From: Nilaparvata lugens
Lineage: Eukaryota > Arthropoda > Insecta > Hemiptera > Delphacidae
Direction of reading: 5' to 3'
DNA length: 64,000 nt
Assembly: GCF_014356525.2 (NCBI RefSeq)
Contig: NC_052506.1
Span: 32,322,299 to 32,386,298 of the forward strand
Below, in pieces: positions 34,540 to 46,390 of this stretch. Position numbers and translations under genes: made by a program. Numbering within the stretch: the stretch's first letter is position 1; every line of letters begins with the position of its first letter. The notes under the pieces are model-generated. The model was given only the letters and a program-made list of their open reading frames with translations, did no database searches and was not told the origin of the DNA.

Positions 34540-37500
34540 TCAAATTCTGTGATATGGTTTAATATTGGCTACATTTTCCCACCAAACAATGTGCGTGTTC
34601 TCATTCTCTTGCAACTGGACTGTGTTGTGATGTGATATGGCTACGATAGTGAATGGCCCTGAATAAATTAAAAAGAATTTACAAGTTACTTTCTCCAAAG
34701 CATTTGATAACCTGTGGCTCTTTACTAAAACTTCATCTCCAATATTATATGAAAATATTTTGTATGCTCGGTCGTGAAATCTCTTTCTACTACTTGCCTT
34801 TTGCTCTAGCTTCAATCTTACTAGATGATGGATACTAGGATTTGTTAGCTTGTTCACTTCTGAGCTTGGAAAATCAATTAATTTTTCGATAAATGTAGTG
34901 TTTCTTTTACCGAACATGATTTCGTAAGGCGTATGACTGGTGCTTTCATTTAGACTATTATTATAACACTCTTCTAAAAATGGTATATATCTAACCCATT
35001 GTTGGTGTTTTTCATTACAGTAAGTTGGCATAAAACGAGAGATCTCTGCCATACGTCACTCTACTGGATTAGCGCTGGGGTTGTAAAGAGATGTCCTCGA
35101 CCTTTTAATATTAGCCAGGTGAAGTATTTCTTTCCACTGCTTGCTACAAAAATAGGTTGCATTGTCAGATAGGATTCGTTTAGGCTTTCCTACTTCACTT
35201 GTCCATCTTTCCGTTATGCATCGGACCAAAACTTCTCCGGTCAATTTACCTATGGGAAATAGCATTGTATATTTTGAAAAAACACATGTAAGCACGAATA
35301 TGTATTTTTTTCCATATTGTGCCATGGGTAATGGACCATATATATCCGCTGATATCAATTCCAATGGTGCACTAGGGAGAATGGGATTCATTTCGCCCCT
35401 GATATGGTATCGTGGGTATTTGGCTTTCTGGCATATATTGCAAGCTTTTACTATTTTGGCCACTTTTTTATGCATGCTTTTAAAATAACAGCTTTCTTTT
35501 AGTAGGTGGAGGGTCTTCGTAGTTCCAAAATGTCCAATACGTTCGTGAGCTTCTTTTATCAAATCTGTTTCCATATTAGCGGGGATGATTAGGCGCCAGT
35601 CATAAGTATTTTTAGCCGGTCGGTGGAACATAAATCCTTTGTAGCGGGTGTTCTGTCGCAGGTAATCGGGCGGTTCAGTAGCTCCTTCTTCCATCAATTC
35701 GCGGATCCGGGACAGTCTTGGGTCTTCGTATTGGGCGATGCGGATTCTTTCAGGGGTTAATATGGCAGTATGAAATCGTGGTTGGATATTGGGAGGATAT
35801 GGTATGCTTTCTCCACTCTTTACGGCGAAACACTTCAGGTTGGTATCTTGACAATATGTAGCATCTATTTCCCTGGATAGAAAGTCGGCGGTCTGATTTT
35901 TCTTTCCTGGCAGATGGGTCAATTCGATATCGTATTCTTGAAGTGCAAGAAACCATCTAGATAAGCGGTTGTGATTTAATTTGGCTGTTTTGAAAAATGT
36001 TAAGGCTTTGTGGTCGGTATTGATAAATATCTTATTGCCGAGCAACAATGTCCGGTATTTAATACATACTTCCACAATACTCAACAACTCTTTTTCGGTC
36101 ACGGAATATCGACGTTGTGCTGAGTTGAGTGTCTTACTAAAAAATGCTAGCACTCCTTTCTCTCCTTGATCATCTTCTTGGAAAATCTCTGCGCCTATCG
36201 TGTAATCTGAGGCATCGACATTCAAAAAAAAAGGTTTCTTCAGGTTAGGGTGTTTCAGCACGACGGAATTTAGGAAGGCTTCTTTTAGTTGCTGGAATAT
36301 GATCTCTTCTTTGTTAGTCCAACTCCAAGGCTTGGTACTAGACAATATATGACTGCGTTGGGCAGTGTAGTGTGACATTTGTTTGTTGAAGCAGCGTTAG
36401 AATTGTAAAAATCCAATAAACTTTTGTAATTGTTTACGGTTGGTTGGTGATGGAAATTGTCTGATAGCTAATAATTTGTCCGGGTCCTGTGATATGCCAG
36501 TAGGTGTGATTATGTGTCCTAGATATTCCACTTCCCTCGCAAAAAATTCACACTTCGATAGTTTGAGTTTCAATCCGCAATTTATCAATCTATCAAATAC
36601 TATATCTAAATGCTGGTAATGTTCACGTATATTCTGTGAGGCTATTAATCCATCGTCCACGTATAATGTACAGTAGTCTCTGATATCGTCTCCAAGCACC
36701 TGTCTCAAACACTGTATGAATATAGCCATAGCATTTCTTAATCCAAACGCTAAACGAGTGAACCTATAATTGCGTCCATTAAACAGAAAGGATAAATAAT
36801 CGCGCGATTCCGGTGCTACTTGGACTTGCCAATATCCTGCGCTCAAATCTACCGTTGAATATATGGTCTTGCCATGGAAAGTTTGCATAACTTGTTCAAT
36901 TTTGTCTGGTCCTTCTCGGTCATCATCCAATATACGGTTCAAGGTGCGAGACATAGTCTTACTGTTCCATCCAGACATAGTCTTACTGTTCCATCCTTTT
37001 TTGCTACACACACAATCGGCAAACTATAGGGTGCTGTGGATTCTTCTATAATTCCTAATTGTTCCATGCGAGAGATTTCTGCTATGGCGGCGGATCGATA
37101 GGTGAAAGGTATGGGGTATGATTTGCGGTAATACGTGTCGTGTGGTTTGACATTGAGTGAACATTCGAAGTGAGTAGCTAGACCAGGCTGTTTGGAAAAA
37201 ACATCTGCATTTTTACGGAATACTTGAATTATTTCCTGTCTAATGTCAGGATGCCAATCAGTATGTTGATGGATTCTATTTATCAGTATCTCTAACAATT
37301 CTTCGGTACTAGAGTCTGCTCCTGACGGTGTTCGGTCCTTCGTTGTTAGGCTTAATACCTCCATATACTCCATAGCATTTTCAATTCCGTGGATACCCCA
37401 CTTCCTCGGCGCGCCTTCCATGTAGTGAGCGAAATGTACCTCTGCAATTCCTTCAGTGCGTTTCTTCAGATCAAGGGGTACTATAACTTCGTATGCTTCG

Positions 37501-38006
37501 GTTTCGGAAAAAGCATGAAATTTCGAGGTTTGGAAATTTAAACAGGCCTGGAAATGTTGTAGAAAATCTGTACCTATTATTATGTGCGGACCAGATACAG
37601 GTAATATGAGAAATGTATAAGCGAATCGTTGTTGTTGAAGATTTATTTCCAGTAAGCATTGAGTAGTTATATGTATTCGCCGTCCTGGACTGATACCTGA
37701 TACATATACGTTGGTTAATGGTAGAGTAGCTAATTTTGTTTTTTCTTCCAGACATTGAAATATGTCTGTTTGTATGAGGCTACATTGTGAACCACTATCT
37801 ACTAATGCTTGAACCCTCATTCCATATATTTCGATATCGATATATGCTTGCATTTGGATATCTGGTAGCCTGCTTTCCTTCTCGGTTTCTTCTAACAAAG
37901 TCTCCGGTAAATCATTTCTGAATGTGGTGTATGACGTTGAAATATCCTGCTTTTCTTTGTTTGTTTCATTTGAGCTTGTGCTTGTTATATCGGGGGTATC
38001 ATATAG
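34540..38006 (-). pseudogene. pol: Pol polyprotein of the - strand Gypsy element (broken)
   Basis: Parts, in order on the - strand: protease (ALVDSGSQCSLI) and the N-terminal part of the reverse transcriptase up to 36939; reverse transcriptase with YVDDG, 37011-36397; RNase H (NVDASDY, FINTDHKALTFF) and integrase, 36378-35056; integrase C-terminus, 35052-34540. The integrase has an HHCC zinc finger (ERIGHFG, CNICQKAK) and the D-D-E residues (SADIYG, LSDNATYF, NPVE). Breaks: a 24-bp tandem duplication next to a small deletion shifts the frame at about 36950; TAA at 36397-36399; and TGA at 35053-35055, directly after the catalytic Glu. Pol begins in the same frame as gag, behind a single UGA. 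The element encodes copy-and-paste transposition through RNA, and this copy looks unable to make a full Pol. Confidence 0.88.
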
Positions 38007-39992
38007 TCATGGTTTATTAGCTGTAGTTTTCTGTTGTGGTGGCGGGTCGTTGGGTGCTGGGTTCCGTGTTTTTTGTTGATTTAATCTTGTTGCATGCGCT
38101 AATGTATAATTTGTGCTTACTTGTTGAGGTGGCGGTTTGTAATTTCTGTTGTAATTATTCTGAGTGTGACCATTATTTGAGTTTAATCGATCACGGCCAT
38201 CATAGTAATTCCTGCGGTTGCTCTGCTGGGCGTAATGGTTGGTTGTGCGATTTTGAAAATTTTCATTATTCCAGTTACTATTTTGCTTGTGCTCATAGCG
38301 GCGTTCAAATTGAGGGGTGGATCGGTAGCGATCATATGATACCGGTTCATAATTTTGGCTGGTATACTGATTACTTTTTGAGTTATGTTGATTCCGTGTG
38401 TATCTTTGGTCTGAATGGTGGTTTGACATTGCCATCACAGACTGTATGCCATATAAATGATTTATTAGCTGTTTGCAGTCAGTAATGGGTTGTGTGGCGA
38501 GTGCCATTCTAACTTGATACGGTAGTTTCTTCAGAATAATACTTGCTAATGCCGATTCGTTAATGGGCTTGCTCAATTGAGAGTTTTTGAACTGTAGGGC
38601 AGTGACGAAAGTGGTACATGCACCGTCTAAGTTAGGGTTGAAATCGCATGATATGATGTCCGCTAGCACGTCCAACTGTTTACTTCTGCTCCAATACTGT
38701 TCTAGGAAGACAGCTACAAATTCATCCAATGATGTAAATTCATGGGCTCTACTCCGAAAGAACATCAGGGGTTCGCCAATCAATAAACTAGTCAAACGAA
38801 GACACCACATGCTCCAAGAGGTAGGTGCAAGAGTTTGTACTAATTTTATCTGATCAATGAATGGTTGAGGTTGTAAATGGCAATCAGTATTATCAAATTT
38901 ACCCAGTCCTTGCAATATACTATGTGAGTTGATGTTATCTGCTTGAATTCCTTGAGGTCGTTGTTGGATATAATTTTCTAATGCTGTTATTTTTTCCTGT
39001 GCCATCTGCCATTGACTGTTATGTGTTATTTTATTAGCATTTATTTCTTGATCTAATTGAGTCAGAGTGGATTTTTGAATTAGTAGAGTTCCGTTTAAAG
39101 CCTTACAGGTTTCTGTGTTTTGATTGATACTACCTTGCAGTTGGTTCATTTTTGTGGACATATTAATCTGTTTATTTTGTATATCTTTAATACTGTTAAT
39201 ATTTTCATCAACTGTAGTTGTTAAATTTTGATTGGCAACGGTAATTTGTTTGTTGATTTCTTGATAGCAATCGGCCTTAATGTTAGTTGTTAAATCCTGA
39301 ATAGGTGTAGTGATTTGTGTGGTTAGGTTATCTATCCTTTCGTTTAGTTCACAGGTAACCGTATCCAACCTTTCCGATAATCCTGCCGTAACTTTATCCT
39401 GACTTTCTTTCTGTAGATTTATCATTGCTTTTAATTCTTCTCTATGATTCTCTACTTTACTCTCAATAGTATCTAACCGTCGTTCTACTGATTGTATAGC
39501 GCCTGCTGTCTCTTTCATGCCCTGTTCCACTGTTTGCTTATTTGCCTCTTTTATTGCCGCATTCTCTTTTTTAATCTCCTGCATCATGTTATCCATTGTG
39601 TTTTGTAACATAATATTGAACATACTGCTAGTTTGTTCCATTATTACCCTTTTAAATGGATCTAGCTCTGTGACTGAAAATATACTTTGTTTGCTCAGAT
39701 GTGACTCGGCCTCTGGAGATGCGGGTTCTGCAGGCTGCTCCTCGCCCCCTTCGAAATTGATCTCTGCTATCCGTTGATTCAATGGTATGTCAGCGGCGTC
39801 GATTCGAGTGGATGATAGAGGTTGCAGACCTTGTGGATCGAAGACTATCGACCCGACACTTCCTGGTTCCCTTTCTTGTGGCATATTGGCATCTACCATG
39901 GTGGGGTTTGATGTGCTGGGAGTCGACAAAGTGGGATCTGTGCAACCGCCATACATATATGAAACTTCAGAGTTTGCAGGAGTGTGATTCAT
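38007..39992 (-). CDS. gag: Gag-like protein of the - strand Gypsy element
   Basis: 661 codons, intact. The first 350 residues are polar, with long stretches of heptad-like sequence that suggest a coiled coil. A capsid-like segment follows (residues about 370-520, around PFIDQIKLVQ, FFRSRAHEFTSLDEFV and ILKKLPYQVRMAL). The C-terminal 130 residues are rich in Asn, Arg, Tyr and Gln and basic overall, but no CCHC zinc knuckle is present. RNA binding by this tail is inferred. The gene ends in TGA followed by CTA, with pol continuing in the same frame. Confidence 0.85.
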   Translation of the reverse strand: MNHTPANSEVSYMYGGCTDPTLSTPSTSNPTMVDANMPQEREPGSVGSIVFDPQGLQPLSSTRIDAADIPLNQRIAEINFEGGEEQPAEPASPEAESHLSKQSIFSVTELDPFKRVIMEQTSSMFNIMLQNTMDNMMQEIKKENAAIKEANKQTVEQGMKETAGAIQSVERRLDTIESKVENHREELKAMINLQKESQDKVTAGLSERLDTVTCELNERIDNLTTQITTPIQDLTTNIKADCYQEINKQITVANQNLTTTVDENINSIKDIQNKQINMSTKMNQLQGSINQNTETCKALNGTLLIQKSTLTQLDQEINANKITHNSQWQMAQEKITALENYIQQRPQGIQADNINSHSILQGLGKFDNTDCHLQPQPFIDQIKLVQTLAPTSWSMWCLRLTSLLIGEPLMFFRSRAHEFTSLDEFVAVFLEQYWSRSKQLDVLADIISCDFNPNLDGACTTFVTALQFKNSQLSKPINESALASIILKKLPYQVRMALATQPITDCKQLINHLYGIQSVMAMSNHHSDQRYTRNQHNSKSNQYTSQNYEPVSYDRYRSTPQFERRYEHKQNSNWNNENFQNRTTNHYAQQSNRRNYYDGRDRLNSNNGHTQNNYNRNYKPPPQQVSTNYTLAHATRLNQQKTRNPAPNDPPPQQKTTANKP

Positions 39993-40578
39993 TGTGTCAA
40001 ATATGATAAATGCTAATTAAAAAAGTGATGAATAATATGCAAAAATGCTTAAAAAAGAGACACAAACCGGGACTTACAGTGAAACACTTATGTGCAAAGT
40101 GTTTGGATATCCAAAAAATAAGGTATTTATACTTAAGTTTTTTTTTCTTATAATGCTCTAGCGCCCCGATATTGAATATTGATTCCTGACTAGTTTACAG
40201 ACTGTGACTTATTTTCCAACCGGCTTATACATAATATATTCTTGACTAGAAAGTAATAGCAGTTTAGGCTTATAAAATATAATCTCTCTCTATAAAATAT
40301 ATTTTTTACAATAACAATAATATAAAATTTTCTTTAAAACATATAATTTCTCTTTATTTAAAGCTATTGATTCCCCAAAAAGTAATACAAAGTTTAATTC
40401 GCCTGTTTTCCTCAATACTCATATATCTATAGTTTCATTATCCATCCATGACAAATTTTAATATGACTAGACTTGTCTTTAATTATTATCCTCAATATGG
40501 GTCTTGACTTAATTTCAAATAATTATTTAATGAGCTCAGCTCTCATCATCAGTCCCACGTTGGTACGGCATGTTTTAT
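39993..40578. other. 5' leader of the - strand Gypsy element
   Basis: It lies between gag and the 5' LTR. Next to the LTR is a primer-site-like sequence (see 40547-40565). The rest is AT-rich with no other recognisable signal. Confidence 0.5.
40547..40565 (-). other. Degenerate tRNA-Lys-like primer binding site
   Basis: On the element strand TGCCGTACCAACGTGGGAC begins several bases after the 5' LTR. It resembles the perfect tRNA-Lys(CUU)-type site TGGCGCCCAACGTGGGGC of the other Gypsy element, with changes in the 5' half. Confidence 0.5.
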
Positions 40579-42561
40579 GTCACGTTATTCTTTATATTTA
40601 AATAACGATTAGCCTCCTGCTTGGCATCAGTCGGTAGAGCATGGAATATTTGATATAATTGTAAAATTTAGGTCGTGGTTTTTAATAGGATACAGTCTCA
40701 TAGAAATTTTTATAGGCCCAGGTATGAGCTTCCCCTATAATTCTTGTGATGCATTGAAAAATAAATATATATATATATGGTACTTATCCTATAGTGTTGA
40801 GGAATTAAAATAAATTGCACACCATAAACAATTTGATACATATATTAACAAATATTGCAAAAAATAGATCAAGGCAAAATATATAAAGAGCGATAAAAAT
40901 ATATAATATAAAAATAGAACAATAATTGAAATCAGTAAAATATCACAGGCTAAACATTATACTCTAAATTTATAGCACGAAACGTTACCATGTGCTTTTA
41001 TCTTTCAATCATATGCATCCTTTTGTATGTAGCTGCGATATAAGCTTGCTAATACTTGTCGACTTGGACAATTCTATTAAAAATAGGTTCCTTAAGATCA
41101 ACTTGATAAATTGGCAACTAATAATCCAAATATATATATTAAATTCTCTAGTATCTAGTAGATTTCTTTGTAATGAATATATATTTATCTCAGGGTGCAA
41201 GATTCGGCACCTGATGGAATAAGTAGAGCAATTCATCTAGTGAATCAGAGCTACAACAAACTATCGCAAATTATATTGCAAAAATTAAAGATCATATGAA
41301 TATGTTTTAATAGCCTAGATTTTATACTTCTTTGATTTATTAGAATTTTCTGAAATGTACTGACTCATTATTCCTCTAAAAAAATACCTTTAATACTATA
41401 TTTACTTGCGCAAGTATTTTTTATTGAATTCTTAATTTATAAGAAAACCCTTTCGACAAGCTAGCTTTGATTATTAGATAAATTCGAAGCAGTAAGGGCG
41501 CCCATCACTAATTCAATTTTCTCACTCACGTGTCGAAATCTTCTTATGAGCCGCTGATGTCGATCCAACTCCTGGTGGTCCTGGACTATGGTAGCCGGAA
41601 TCGTCTCTTCCAAGGGGTTACAAAAATTATTTAAATGAAAATGACTTCTGCTTTATAAGAGCATCACAAAGTCTCATAAGAAATTTAATAATTCAAACTA
41701 ACTTTAGCTTTTACAAGTTATAGCATGGTATTACGCTCTATAATATTTAGGGACCTCTCATGGTGGCATTTGGCAGGCGAGTGATGGTTCTCCTTTCTCA
41801 ATTTTACAATTCTTACTTCCGACTTTCAAATTTACATAAAATTTGAATATCCTAGTCCTCCGCCATTTAAGGTTCAAATAGACCGTACTAAAATATTAAA
41901 TTATTACTTATGTTGTATGTTTAATAATTTCTTTGCCTTCGGGCCATATCCATAACATAGACTATATAACAATTTTACCTAAATTCTGATCATTTATAGA
42001 AATATATATAAATATTTTTGAATTGGCATACTATTGCCGCCTATTAACTGCCATTATGTGATTGGTGCATGCAAATTGTTTCAGTATTCATGCGCTTGGT
42101 AACCTCCTATTTCCTGGATACATTTAATTATTTTTATTAGGTTTTTTAAGTATGCCCTCAACATGCTAGTTAATTTTCTATATATTACTATTTATTTCAT
42201 GCATCCAATAGTTAGCCACGTGACCTTTTGTTCTTCCAAATTGCATACCGTTTTGCCGCAATAGATCTCTGCCAAGGGGTTTGGTCAGATTCTACTTTGC
42301 ATGGCTCGGTCGATTGTTAGGTCGCCGATCACTGAATGTTTATACCTAACATCAATCTTCAAAATTTTATATAATAATATTTATTAGCAAAAAAAAATTA
42401 TTTCAATTCCTTTTAGGCTATTGTACCGTTTAGCCAGGACAAGCTGATGCTATCTAATCTTTATGTTATCTCTTTGGCGATATTAGCCAGTTACTTTACT
42501 CAGACCTATTAGTACTTCAGCTAGGGATTTTTATATCTACCCAAATTTCAAATATGTTACA
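40579..42561 (-). repeat. 5' LTR of the - strand Gypsy element
   Basis: It is 1,983 bp and a near copy of 31585-33569. The antisense tRNA-like module is at 40627-40680. Confidence 0.9.
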
Positions 42562-42957
42562 ATACATAAATACATATTAATTATAAAAAATAAGCATTAT
42601 TGACAGTTAATTCTTTGTTTTTCACATAAAATAAATTATACAATCATCATACTTTTTATACAAGAAATCTCTATTATTTTATTCTTTATTATTTAAATAG
42701 AAGTCGAATGTGCAGTTATGATTGTTTGAGAACATGAATCCTCTAGCAGATTCTACTACTTTTTTCTGAGAGGTCAAATGTACATTCAAATTGCTTGTAT
42801 TTACAGTCTATTCTGATTGGTTCTCATGTCATTTAATCTCAAATATTTAACAGACTTTTGTGCAATCTGGCCTTATAATACAGTATTATAAATAATACTT
42901 CCAAAATAAATAATAATTCATCTATTTATTGGATGAAATCCATTTACCAGATAAAAG
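42562..42957. other. AT-rich sequence between the Gypsy element and the 1.1-kb repeat
   Basis: It starts with the ATAC target duplication (42562-42565). Nothing else is recognised. Confidence 0.5.
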
Positions 42958-44030
42958 TGCTTTGCGCCCGGTGCAATATCTCATGGATAAATGGATGAAT
43001 AGAATTTTCATTACTATTTTGAAATAATGTGATGAAAAAAATAATATAATTGCATGTTTCACAGTTTTGTCTCAAATTACTCAAAATATATCTAAAAAAT
43101 TGATTGAAATTTAAAAAAAAAAGTAAGTACGGTAACTAATATAAAAAATAGCTAATAAAAGTTGAAATTCATCTACAAAAAAAAATGTCATTGACCGAGA
43201 TTCGAACCTTGATCATGTTAATCACCGATTTATGAGTACTGATGTATTACACCTTTATGCTCTCGGCCATCACGCATTGTTGAACACAGGGTCCAGGTAA
43301 CGTATCTAGGCTACTACTATAATATAGTGTATAGCGGCAAATTTGAAGCCAGTTTATCAGCATTTTCACAACAAAATATTGCTCTGAAAATAGTTAAATC
43401 ATAGAGAAAACATTCGAAGATTCAATCTTGAGTGGGCCTAATGTTTTCTCTATATGGTTTAATATTGAAGAATTATATTATCTAACAGTTTTAATAATGA
43501 ATTTCGGAAAAATTACTAGGAATTTTCAGTCAAGGATGAGTTTCACCAGTAGGCTTACCTTAAACTTCAGAACTCTGCTGTATTTTCTTATTATTATTGT
43601 TGATTGTATTGCATTAAGAAGTGGAATTCGATAATAAAAAGAAACAATAATTGGTAATAATTATTATTAATTTTAAATATTGATACAATTATTGTACTTT
43701 GATTTCAAATTCGATTCTTCACTTTTAAATACTAGCGATACGCACCTTTCTGACAATGGACAATGCAGCCAACATTATATATGTTGAGGCTATTTATAAA
43801 TATTAAATTAAGAAACAGTAATTTATGAAATATATTATAGACATAATACCGCGATTCATGATACATAATTATATAGATTATTACAGTCGTTATGAGATTA
43901 TCTCTCTATGATTTGTGAGATCAGACACGATCAGCTGTTATTCAAGGTCATTTTACAGCCCTAGGGCCGTAAAGTTTTACCGGCCTGGTCGGAAAACAAT
44001 CACTTTCGGCCTCCATATTATGACGCACAT
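42958..44030. repeat. 1.1-kb dispersed repeat, copy 2 (left part)
   Basis: It is homologous to 24998-26100 and is interrupted at 44030 by the BEL element. It resumes at 50985 for about 30 bases. The undisturbed copy 1 shows what the target looked like. Confidence 0.8.
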
Positions 44031-45074
44031 TGTAAAATCTGACAAAGCATTTATTGGAATGGTTCCACTTGTTACTCGTTCCGCTACTACGTAGACATCA
44101 TGTCGTCATTTTGTCTGTCTGCGCTGACCAGTGACGTCACAGTCATGGTCTACGGTACTGCTTTAGTCAAGTTGGTTTTCTATACTTTTATTCATACTTT
44201 TTCGTCGGATTGTTTGCCGTTGCAATTTTAATATTTATACTATTCAATTTTTTGGAATTTAATCTTGTCTTTAGGCATCTTACTTTCTAGATATTTGTTA
44301 CTTTTTCACCATGCGGTTGCAAACGCTTTACCTACGTTTCAAACACATCCAGCATCTTGCTTCTTTCATCGAGCATTAGCACTTTCCGTGTCTTTTGCAA
44401 TGGTTCCTAGTCGATAGTGCATTTTACGCTGTCGGTCTAAACCTTTTATCCATTTTCATCGGACCTACGAAACGTTTTTAAAAGTGAATTATTCTACAAA
44501 TTAATTCGTTTGTTTTATTCTTCAATTGTGATTCAATTATTCATCGATTTCTTCACTCATTTACTCTGTTAAACCTTTGATAAACTTTGTCAAAAATTGC
44601 AACCTCGTGTGAGCGTTCATCACTATTTATTTGATCTACAGAACGTTTTTAAAGTGTGAATTATTCTACAAATTAATTCATTTATTCTATTCTTCAATTG
44701 TGATTCAATTATTCATCGATTGCTTCGCATTTTTGCTCTGATAAACTTTGCTAAGTTCACGACCTCGTGTGGGTGTTCATCGCTATTTATTTGATCTACA
44801 GAACGTTTTTAAAGTGTGAATTATTCTACAAATTAATTCATTTATTCCATTCTTCAATTGTGATTAAATTATTCATCGATTGCTTCGCATATTGCTCTGA
44901 TAAACTTTGTCAAAATTTACAACCTCATGTAGTTGATTCATTTAGTCTTTTATTGGCATACTTACCACACTTCAAGCTATCAGTATTTTTATGCACAGAA
45001 TTCAAAGATTTATTTGTAGGTATTTTATACCAACTATCATTCACAGTCCACTGCCCTGCCCTTGGATTCTGTCA
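44031..45074 (+). repeat. 5' LTR of the BEL element (short form)
   Basis: It is 1,044 bp. It has three tandem units of about 150 bp (from about 44460, 44632 and 44788) that share AATTATTCTACAAATTAATTC and ATTCATCGATT. It lacks the central 1.4 kb found in the 3' LTR. Confidence 0.9.
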
Positions 45075-45080
45075 TAAAAA

Positions 45081-45098
45081 TTGGTCCTCCGGGCCGGA
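45081..45098 (+). other. Primer binding site of the BEL element
   Basis: TTGGTCCTCCGGGCCGGA lies six bases after the 5' LTR, the expected place for the primer tRNA site. I do not name the tRNA. Confidence 0.55.
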
Positions 45099-45627
45099 TC
45101 TTTGACCCAGTTTACCTAGGATAATTGTTAATTTTTATTACCCATTTCTTGGTCCATTGAACCTTAGGGTTTCAGTGACCGTGTGCCTAATAGTCTAGCT
45201 TGACGCCAATTATTAGGTCCCACTCTAGAGTATATTTTATTCCATTGTACCTTTGTATGTTTATATTGTTTAATATTAAGCATTCACACACTTGTTTCGA
45301 ATTTTCATTACTGGCTGCAACTCAAAGCACGCTGCGACGTTTATGCACCAGCTATCAACTATCTTGTACCCTGAGAGACTGAACCGCACTGAACTGGTCA
45401 CAGACGGCTATTGCGCATTGAGAAAACAACACACGGCAAACTACACCGCCTTGCAAGCTTGCTACTTGACTCGCCGCACAGCAAGCTTGATACAACTTGC
45501 CTCAAACGCACAGGCATGCCTCTCTGCGTACTGGACCAGCGCCCAAAGTTGCTTATTGGCGCAGCAATCGCATTGCTACAGTGCAGCATCGTTTCATTCA
45601 CTCAGGTTTTTCTGTTAGTTTTTAAGC

Positions 45628-46390
45628 ATGTCTGATCATGAGGAAGATTCTCTTCCTGAGCCTTCTGCTCTTTCCAATGCAAGAGACAATTTACACCACG
45701 AAATAGATTGGTTCATAACCAGCTATAGCGATTATGTTGTGGACACTGAAGCCACTTATTATCAATTGTTGACTGTCAAAAACGAACTAGGTTTACTTAG
45801 AATTAAGTATAATAAGATTCATGAACAACTATGGAATTCAGAGTTGCAAGCACAAGACACTTCAACTCATTTTGAGATACTTAATAAGTTTATCTCCATT
45901 ACCTCTAAGGCAAACGCTGCATTAACTGCTTTTGAAAGCAGACAACGCAACAATGAGGCCACTGCTGGTGCTTCCCAGCGGCCAACATCTCAAAACTCAC
46001 ATTTGGCAAATTTTCAGTTGCCTCAGATTCCGCTTCCACGCTTCAATGGGGAGCTTTCAAAATGGCAAGCATTCTCAAGTGCTTTTACTAATATTATTGG
46101 TAATCAAGATAATATTAATGACTCATTGAAATTTTTCTATCTTTGTCAATCATTCAGTGGTGAAGCTCTTGCTAGAGTGGAACACATTGAAGCTGACGAA
46201 AATGGTTTTCAGCTTGCATGGAACCTCTTAAGGGAGAGGTATGACAACAAGAGATTAATTGCTGCCAGGCACATCATGGCAATTGAATCTCCGCCTACCA
46301 TAAAGCGTAACTGTCCGCAATCATTACGGGCATTCATTGACTTTTGCAAGTCCCACATTACCGCGCTCGAAGCGCTTCAACTTGGAGTCC
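45628..46390 (+). pseudogene. gag: BEL/Pao gag, C-terminally deleted
   Basis: It starts at ATG 45628. It has a polar, helical N-terminal third and then the DUF1759-type Pao gag region (LPQIPLPRFNGELSKWQAF, FFYLCQSFSGEAL, LLRERYDNKRLI). After ITALEALQLGVQ the family sequence stops. The frame runs out at 46440 with unrelated residues, while another frame already carries late protease sequence. The zinc knuckles and the protease active site have therefore been deleted at a join near 46390. Confidence 0.85.

Larger units (their letters stand above)
31585..42561 (-). mobile_element. Ty3/Gypsy-type LTR retrotransposon on the - strand
   Basis: Two nearly identical LTRs (31585-33569 and 40579-42561) enclose gag and pol on the - strand. 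The 4-bp target duplication ATAC is present at 31581-31584 and 42562-42565. The pol order is protease, reverse transcriptase, RNase H, integrase, as in Ty3/Gypsy. Few LTR differences indicate a young insertion, yet pol carries a frameshift and two stop codons. No env-like gene is seen. The total length is 10,977 bp. Confidence 0.9.

Noticed and set aside
38036..38485. 149-codon frame on the + strand opposite gag
   Set aside because: It is the antisense of an Asn/Arg-rich gag tail and has no independent support.
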